This document shows positions 48,213 to 52,872 of a stretch of 52,872 bases of DNA, piece by piece (position 1 is the stretch's first letter; each line of letters opens with the position of its first letter). This DNA comes from Dechloromonas hortensis (GTDB taxonomy: Bacteria > Pseudomonadota > Gammaproteobacteria > Burkholderiales > Rhodocyclaceae): positions 1 to 52,872 of the forward strand of contig NZ_SSSQ01000019.1 in assembly GCF_009469765.1 (NCBI RefSeq), written 5' to 3'. Below the pieces are notes generated by a model, which saw only the letters and a list, made by a program, of their open reading frames with translations, made no database searches and had not been told where the DNA came from. The translations under genes and the position numbers were made by a program.

Positions 48213-48836
48213 ATGCCCACGCCCCATCAGATTCTCCTGCTGCTGTCCCTGCTCGCCCCGCTGTCGGCAACCGCCAACGGAAGCATCTACGGCTACCTGG
48301 GCGACGATGGCGTCGAGCGCTTCAGCAACGTACCGGATGATCCGCGCTATCGGCTGTTGCTACGGGATCGTCTGGCCCCGGCGACGGCTGCCCTGCGCGT
48401 CCCGCGCGGCGTCTTCGCCCTGCCCTTCGCGCAGCGCCCCTTTCATCAGGAGATCCATGCCGCCAGCCGCAGCAGCGGGGTCGATGCGGCCTTGCTGCAT
48501 GCCGTCATTTCAGTCGAGTCCGGCTACCGGGAACGCATCGTTTCGCCTAAGGGGGCAACCGGCCTGATGCAGTTGATGCCGGCCACCGCCCGCCGCTACG
48601 GCCTGGCCCGGCCCGACGATCCGGCGGGCAACATCCGGGCCGGCGCCCACTACCTGCGTGACCTGCTGGCCATGTTCGACAACAATGTAGAGTTGGCGCT
48701 GGCCGCCTACAACGCTGGCGAAAATGCAGTCCTGCGCCACGGTCGCCGGATCCCGCCCTACGGCGAGACACAGCGCTACGTACCGCTCGTGCTCGCCCAC
48801 TACGACAGGCTCAGCGATCGTTCTCGTCCGCGCTGA
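48213..48836 (+). CDS. Lytic transglycosylase (SLT domain) nested in the secretion operon
   Basis: A 207-residue protein with a signal peptide (LLLLSLLAPLSATA). A short DUF4124-like segment follows (SIYGYLGDDGVERFSNVPDD), then a Slt domain: the catalytic E102 in VISVESGY, GATGLMQLMPATARRYG, and AYNAGENAV with its Y. It cleaves peptidoglycan glycan strands. It is the only plus-strand gene within the minus-strand operon, divergent from gspG. It overlaps the third pseudopilin gene by 26 bp end to end. Opening the wall for the secreton is a likely role. Confidence 0.88.
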   Translation: MPTPHQILLLLSLLAPLSATANGSIYGYLGDDGVERFSNVPDDPRYRLLLRDRLAPATAALRVPRGVFALPFAQRPFHQEIHAASRSSGVDAALLHAVISVESGYRERIVSPKGATGLMQLMPATARRYGLARPDDPAGNIRAGAHYLRDLLAMFDNNVELALAAYNAGENAVLRHGRRIPPYGETQRYVPLVLAHYDRLSDRSRPR

Positions 48837-49302
48837 TCCGGCGCCGGCTGGCCCCGCCCTTGTGCACGAACTGCCAGTCGGCATAGCGGCTGGCGCCCGC
48901 AAAATCCGCCTGCCCGGCGGGGAAATCGCCGATCTTGATCGGTGCCTGCAGCGAACGGCTGGCAATACCGACGATACGCCCCTGGCGACTGATCAACTGC
49001 CATTGCCCGTCGGAACTCAGCGGGTCGCTGTACAGCCGGCGCAAATGGCGCACCGGCATCGGAAAACGCGGATCGAGGACAAGATCGGCCAAGCGGGCCG
49101 GATACTGCGGGTCAGCGGGTGAATTGTCGTAATAGCTGGCGATGGCGCGCCGGTATTCCTCACCGATGAACAGCAATTCCTTCTCCTTGTCGCGCCGGCT
49201 TTCCATCTGCCACAAGGCGCCGGTCCCGGCCAGCGCGATGCTGCCGAGGGCAACGGCAAAGAGCAAGCCAAGGTAGGTGACGCCGATTTCATTTTTAGCC
49301 AT
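48811..49302 (-). CDS. Atypical minor pseudopilin
   Basis: The ATG at 49302 (MAKNEIGVTYLGLLFAVALGS) gives 163 residues. The longer frame from 49362 is less likely. The hydrophobic N-terminal helix and the RRDKEKELLFIGEEYRRAI segment are those of pseudopilins, but the residue expected as Glu +5 is not present (VTYLG after Gly7). That is seen in GspK-like or other minor tips. The rest (YYDNSPADPQYPARLADLVLDPRFP, RHLRRLYSDPLS) is typical. It may cap the pilus. Confidence 0.72.
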   Translation of the reverse strand: MAKNEIGVTYLGLLFAVALGSIALAGTGALWQMESRRDKEKELLFIGEEYRRAIASYYDNSPADPQYPARLADLVLDPRFPMPVRHLRRLYSDPLSSDGQWQLISRQGRIVGIASRSLQAPIKIGDFPAGQADFAGASRYADWQFVHKGGASRRRISADENDR

Positions 49303-49355
49303 TTTTTGGCGTTCACCCCGGGGCCAGCCCTTGCTTCTATGGTCGTAGCAATCAG

Positions 49356-49739
49356 CTACCACGTCCGGTACTCGCTGCCATCGCTGCCCTGCCCTTCTGC
49401 CCCGCTCTGCACGTCCCAGACCTTACGCTGTCCCGGTTCATCGGGCGGGCTGACGAGCACCCAGCTATCGCTGCGCTCGGTGATCGGGTCCGGCGGCACC
49501 CGCCGCAGGTAGCGCCGATTGACCAGATCATCGAGTGTTTCCGGATAGTGGCCGGTATCGGCGCGAAACTTGTCGATGGCGTCGCGCATCACGGCCAGCG
49601 ACTGGCGCAGGGTCGCCTCCCTGGCCCGGTCGAGGTGCTGGAAATAGCGCGGCACGGCGATGGTCAGCAGGGTGGCGATCACCGCCATCACCACGAGCAG
49701 TTCGATCAAGGTGAAACCCCGCCGGCGCATGCTCACCAT
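49356..49739 (-). CDS. Pseudopilin, GspG-like
   Basis: A 127-residue pseudopilin. The leader MRRRGFTLIELLVVMAVIAT has the Gly-Phe cleavage site and Glu +5. The body AVMRDAIDKFRADTGHYPETLDDLVNRRYLRRVPPDPIT is near-identical in pattern to GspG-like minor pseudopilins. Two starts are open, ATG 49739 (overlapping the upstream gene by 7 bp) and ATG 49730. It lies between two other pseudopilin genes. Confidence 0.85.
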   Translation of the reverse strand: MVSMRRRGFTLIELLVVMAVIATLLTIAVPRYFQHLDRAREATLRQSLAVMRDAIDKFRADTGHYPETLDDLVNRRYLRRVPPDPITERSDSWVLVSPPDEPGQRKVWDVQSGAEGQGSDGSEYRTW

Positions 49740-50212
49740 TCCCGGTAAGGCACGCCGTTGGCGCCGCGCACTTCGGACAAGGAATAGACATCGAAGACGT
49801 CCGCCCCTTCGCGCGGCGCTTCGGGCGGGCTGGCGTAACTGCGCTTGCCCCAGGTCTGGGCGGCACTCAGGCCGGCTTCCCGATTGAACGGATCGCGCGG
49901 CAGGCGACGCAGGAAGTAGAGTTTTCCCTTGCCGGGATCCTGGCGGTTGTCGACGCCCTGGTACAAGTCCTCCAGCCGGGCCGGATAGCCGCTTTCATCG
50001 GCTTTCCGGGCGATTTTTCCATCGTCGGCCGCCTGCCGATAGGCGTCGATGGCGCCGCGAATCTCGCGCAGCGCCGCGCGCAACTCGCTCTCCTGCTGAC
50101 GCCGCACCGTTGTTTCCAGTAAGGGCGTTGCGGCCAGCGCAAGAACACCAACGATGGCCACGGTGACCACCAGTTCGATCAGGCTAAAGCCGCGCCTGGC
50201 CTGCGCGCCCAT
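49733..50212 (-). CDS. Pseudopilin, GspG/GspH-like
   Basis: A 159-residue pseudopilin with the leader QARRGFSLIELVVTVAIVGV (cleavage after Gly, Glu +5). The body LREIRGAIDAYRQAADDGKIARK, then GYPARLEDLYQGVDNRQDPGKGKLYFLRRLPRDPF ends DVYSLSEVRGANGVPYREW, typical of minor pseudopilins. Its start overlaps the gspD stop by 1 bp (50212), so it is coupled to the secretin gene. Confidence 0.85.
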   Translation of the reverse strand: MGAQARRGFSLIELVVTVAIVGVLALAATPLLETTVRRQQESELRAALREIRGAIDAYRQAADDGKIARKADESGYPARLEDLYQGVDNRQDPGKGKLYFLRRLPRDPFNREAGLSAAQTWGKRSYASPPEAPREGADVFDVYSLSEVRGANGVPYREW

Positions 50213-52203
50213 TACTCCCCTTTCGGCACGGCGTTCGGCTGGCCGACCTGCATGGGCGGATCATCGGCTTCCGGCGGTGCTTCGCTGTCGCTGCCATCCG
50301 CCTGCGCCTGGGCAAGCGGCGGAGCGGCTCCGCTACTGCTCCGCCCGCTCATGCTCAAGGCGCGACCGCCCTGGCTGCGCACGGTCAACGGCGGCGCCCC
50401 GACAGCCGCCTCGGTACCCGAGGCAATGGTCGGCTGAGCATAGTCCGGACGATGGATGTTGCGGACGATGCGCGGCGTGATGAGCAGGATGATTTCGGTC
50501 TTGACCGAGGTGTCCTTGTGGCTGCCGAAAGCACGGCCGAGCACCGGGATCTCGCCAAGGCCGGGCAGATGGTTGGTCGCCTTACGCTCCTCATCGCTGA
50601 TCAGGCCGGCCAGCACCTGGGTTTCGCCATTCTTCAAGCGCAGGCTGGTGCTGGCGCTACGCGTACCGACCTGGTAGGCCAGCGAATTGGAGGGGCCGGT
50701 GATTTCCTTGACGACACTGCTCACTTCCAGCCCGACCTTGATCGACACCTCGTCATCGAGCGTCACATTCGGTTCGACATCGAGCTTGAGGCCGACATCG
50801 AGATAATTGACCGAGGCCGAGACGCCGACGTTGGCGGTGGCCGTCGTGGTAAACACCGGCAGTTTGTCGCCGATATGGATCTTGGCCTTTTCGCGGTTCT
50901 TGACCCGGATGCGCGGGTTGGCCAGCACGTTGGTGTCCGAGTTCTGCCCCTTCAGGTTCAGCGTCAAGGCAGGATTGGCGACAAAGCTGGTCAAGGCGGA
51001 GCGATTGCGCAGATTGACATAGCCGCTGGCCAAGGTACCGCCCGGCGTCACCGTCGTCGTATAGCCGGCGGCCGTCGCCGTGGTGGTGGTCAAAGTGTCC
51101 TGCAACAAGCCGTAGCCGACCGAATCCGGCCAATCGACGCCGAATTCGTTGAGCCGGCTGCGGCTGACCTCGAGCACCTCGACTTCCAGCATCACTTCCG
51201 GCTCGGCCAGGTCGAGCGAGTCGATCAGTCGTTCGATCAGGCGCATGGCTTCCGGCGTGTCCTTGACGATCAGCAGGTTCAGCTTCTCGTCGGCAAACAC
51301 GTCCTTGCTTTTGGCGACCGTCTTGACCAGCGTCTGCGCCTGCTTGACGTCGGTATTGGCCAGATAGAAATTGCGCACAACCAGCTCCTGATATTCCCTG
51401 GCCTTGGCCGGCGTATTCGGGTAGATCAGGAAACTGTTGTCGTTGAGTTGGCGTTTTTCCAACTGGTTGGTGCCGAGAATCAGGCGCAGGATGTCTTCGA
51501 GCGGGCTGTTGCGGACGAAAATGGTGACCTTCAGATCGCCCCTGACGTCCTTGTCGAAAACGAAATTCAGCCCGGAAGAACGGGATAGCACCTCGAAGAC
51601 CGATTTCAGCGAGGCATCGCGGAATTCCAGCGCGACTGGCTTGCTCAATGCCGCCCGCGTCGCGTCCGAGGCAACGCCGCCGGACTCGTCGGCGCGCCGT
51701 TGATCGATGGTTGTCTGCAAACGAATTGCCTCGCCATTGCGTGGGCTTTGCGCCCGCACGGTACGCACCAGGCGCTCGGCACCCAACAAGTCGTTCTTGG
51801 CCAGCATCTGTTCGGCCTGGGCCAATAACGAGGCATGGCGGCGGTCGACGGCGATTTGTTCAATGCCCTGAAGGGCGCGCGTATTGCGCCCATCGAGTGC
51901 CAGTACACGCCGGTAGATCGCGTCGGCCGTATCGAACTGGCCGCGCGCACGCTGCGCATCGGCCTCGGCCAGATGATCGTTGATGGCGGCCGACTTATTG
52001 TTGATCAGGGCTGCCTTGATCTCGGCATCTCGCGGCTTTTCGCGAGCGGCCTGTTCAAGGCGTGCCACCCCCTCATCTCGCCGCCCATCACCGATTGCGG
52101 CAATACCATCGAGAAACGATTGATTGGCGCAACCAGTGAACAGGAAAAGCGGTATTACAAGGCTAAAAACAGATGGCAAATAAGTAGCGGCTTGAGATCG
52201 CAT
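50212..52203 (-). CDS. gspD: GspD-type secretin, lipoprotein
   Basis: A 663-residue outer-membrane secretin. The signal ends in the lipobox LFTGC (C25). Residues 30-160 are TPR-like (EGVARLEQAAREKPRDAE, FDTADAIYRRVLALDGRNTRAL). N-domains follow (LEFRDASLKSVFEVLSRSSG, KLNLLIVKDTPEAMRLIERLIDSLD), then the secretin pore (VMLEVEVLEVSRSRLNEFG, NTNVLANPRIRVKNREKAKI-like, LGEIPVLGRAFGS, TEIILLITPRIV). The Ser/Pro/Ala-rich tail (580-663) is extra. The gene heads the operon; an IS3 remnant lies right upstream. Confidence 0.93.
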   Translation of the reverse strand: MRSQAATYLPSVFSLVIPLFLFTGCANQSFLDGIAAIGDGRRDEGVARLEQAAREKPRDAEIKAALINNKSAAINDHLAEADAQRARGQFDTADAIYRRVLALDGRNTRALQGIEQIAVDRRHASLLAQAEQMLAKNDLLGAERLVRTVRAQSPRNGEAIRLQTTIDQRRADESGGVASDATRAALSKPVALEFRDASLKSVFEVLSRSSGLNFVFDKDVRGDLKVTIFVRNSPLEDILRLILGTNQLEKRQLNDNSFLIYPNTPAKAREYQELVVRNFYLANTDVKQAQTLVKTVAKSKDVFADEKLNLLIVKDTPEAMRLIERLIDSLDLAEPEVMLEVEVLEVSRSRLNEFGVDWPDSVGYGLLQDTLTTTTATAAGYTTTVTPGGTLASGYVNLRNRSALTSFVANPALTLNLKGQNSDTNVLANPRIRVKNREKAKIHIGDKLPVFTTTATANVGVSASVNYLDVGLKLDVEPNVTLDDEVSIKVGLEVSSVVKEITGPSNSLAYQVGTRSASTSLRLKNGETQVLAGLISDEERKATNHLPGLGEIPVLGRAFGSHKDTSVKTEIILLITPRIVRNIHRPDYAQPTIASGTEAAVGAPPLTVRSQGGRALSMSGRSSSGAAPPLAQAQADGSDSEAPPEADDPPMQVGQPNAVPKGE

Positions 52204-52255
52204 TCGCGTTTCATGGAAGGCACCAAACAGCCGATACTATGAAAGATGGGTTACA

Positions 52256-52630
52256 GATCTATTACTTGAGAGCGCTGGCAAACCGCAGGTCATTCGCAGC
52301 GACAACGGCCCGGAATACATCAGCGGGACTTTCATCGCTTGGGCGGAACACAGAGGCATCCGGCTGGGTCACATCCAGCCCGGTAACCCGCAGCAGAATG
52401 CCTATATCGAACGCTACAGCCGGACGGTCCGCTACGACTGGCTCAGCCACTACCTGTTCGAGTCAATCGACGAGGTTCAGGAATATGCAACCCAGTGGAT
52501 GTGGATCTACAATCACGAGCGCCCCAACATGGCGCTCGGTGGCATTACTCCGAAACAGAAGTCAGCACTTTTAACCCGCTCTACTTCTGACCGTTGCTCA
52601 AAAGGGGGGGGATTACCCGAGCGCTTGTGA
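52256..52630 (+). mobile_element. IS3-family transposase remnant (C-terminal part of OrfB)
   Basis: Without a start codon, this frame spells the end of an IS3-group transposase: GKPQVIRSDNGPEYISGTF (with the DNG of the DDE site), WAEHRGIRLGHIQPGNPQQNAYIERY (catalytic Glu), VRYDWLSHYLFESIDEVQEY and YNHERPNMALGGITPKQ. The 5' two thirds are gone, cut close to gspD. The right end seems intact, with GCTCAAAAGGGGGGG before the flank, and reads into the end of the HD-domain gene. Confidence 0.85.
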
Positions 52631-52872
52631 TAGTGATTTTCGGCCATCCCTAAAGCGGCATCCCACAACGCTGGTGCGCCACGTTCGATCGGCTGCCGGC
52701 AGCGCGCCTTGATCTGCTCAAGCGTCACCTCACACTCCACCCATGTGCCGCCGTCGGTCGCGGCGTTGTGCAGCATCGGTTGGAAACGGTCGAGGGCCTT
52801 CGCAAATTTTGCATCATCGCTTTTTGCAGCCTCGAACTCGAACCATAGTTCGCGGAACTCGGCTGCCTGCGC
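52513..52872 (-). CDS. HD-domain hydrolase C-terminal part, disrupted by IS; 5' end outside window
   Basis: The frame is open to the window edge. The sequence AEFRELWFEFEAAKSDDAKFAKALDRFQPMLHN, then DGGTWVECEVTLEQIKARCRQPIERGAPALW, is the end of a 5'-deoxynucleotidase-type HD hydrolase; the HD motif itself lies outside. The original C-terminus ends about at HYHKRSG. The last 34 residues (NPPPFEQRSEVERVKS onward) are read from the IS3 remnant, so the IS inserted near 52625 and altered the tail. The core may still fold. Confidence 0.7.
   Translation of the reverse strand, partial: AQAAEFRELWFEFEAAKSDDAKFAKALDRFQPMLHNAATDGGTWVECEVTLEQIKARCRQPIERGAPALWDAALGMAENHYHKRSGNPPPFEQRSEVERVKSADFCFGVMPPSAMLGRS

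Noticed and set aside
50452..51588. 378-residue plus-strand frame opposite gspD
   Set aside because: Antisense shadow of the secretin gene with no domain; the secretin motifs are on the other strand.
1..52872. rRNA or tRNA genes
   Set aside because: No tRNA cloverleaf, T-loop consensus or rRNA stretch was noticed on either strand by eye; a covariance-model search would be needed to exclude small RNAs.

Overview
The window looks like DNA of a betaproteobacterium, most likely a member of the Rhodocyclales (Dechloromonas/Azonexus-like). This rests on GC-rich codon use, a phasin, a PEP-CTERM remnant, a PhoA-type alkaline phosphatase and a type II secretion operon with PilM/N/O-like parts. It is an inference from gene content. 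No rRNA or tRNA is present to confirm it.

Layout. (1) 1-5.5 kb: end of a cyclic-nucleotide-binding protein, a Nudix hydrolase, a membrane pentapeptide-repeat protein, a two-TM SLATT-like protein, a truncated DUF29 gene and an SRAP (YedK/HMCES-like) gene. (2) 5.5-21 kb: a plasmid backbone. A Rep_3-type initiator sits behind 17-bp TGTGAG...TTGGTA iterons and is followed by parA-parB with two 15-bp parS-like sites, one of them inside parB. Cargo follows (a HipA-like kinase, a HAD protein, an XRE regulator with twin operators, an AbrB-like protein, a tyrosine recombinase), then kfrA and a small phosphatase. A second replication module has four 22-bp iterons, an RHH regulator and a TrfA-like initiator. 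(3) 21-28.8 kb: an H-NS-like protein, small secreted peptides, a broken lipoprotein gene, a CoiA-like protein, an unusual zinc-ribbon/RHH/nucleotidyltransferase fusion with its coupled partner, a receiver-like protein, a fused nuclease and PEP-CTERM remnant, and a GNAT-like protein. (4) 29-37.4 kb: a defence island. It holds a complete type II CBASS operon (HNH-SAVED effector with a long extra N-terminus, CD-NTase, Cap2, Cap3) and an AbiEi/AbiEii pair whose start lies in one of two 45-bp palindromes. It also holds an XRE pseudogene with the same twin-operator layout as the XRE gene at 13.5 kb, an IHF-like gene and an HsdR remnant. (5) 37.7-52.9 kb: chromosome-like genes. These are a choice-of-anchor-I protein, phoA, a His-rich periplasmic protein, a phasin and an 11-gene type II secretion operon on the minus strand with an opposing lytic transglycosylase gene inside it. 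An IS3-family fragment then fuses to the end of an HD-domain gene.

How it fits together. The plasmid part carries two initiators with different iterons plus one partition system, and no relaxase or conjugation genes are visible. It abuts defence genes and then housekeeping genes. The simplest reading is a plasmid-derived element integrated in a chromosome beside a defence island, although a large plasmid or chromid is not excluded. Scars are common: truncated DUF29, broken lipoprotein, truncated nuclease, PEP-CTERM tail, XRE nonsense codon, HsdR frameshift and IS fragment.
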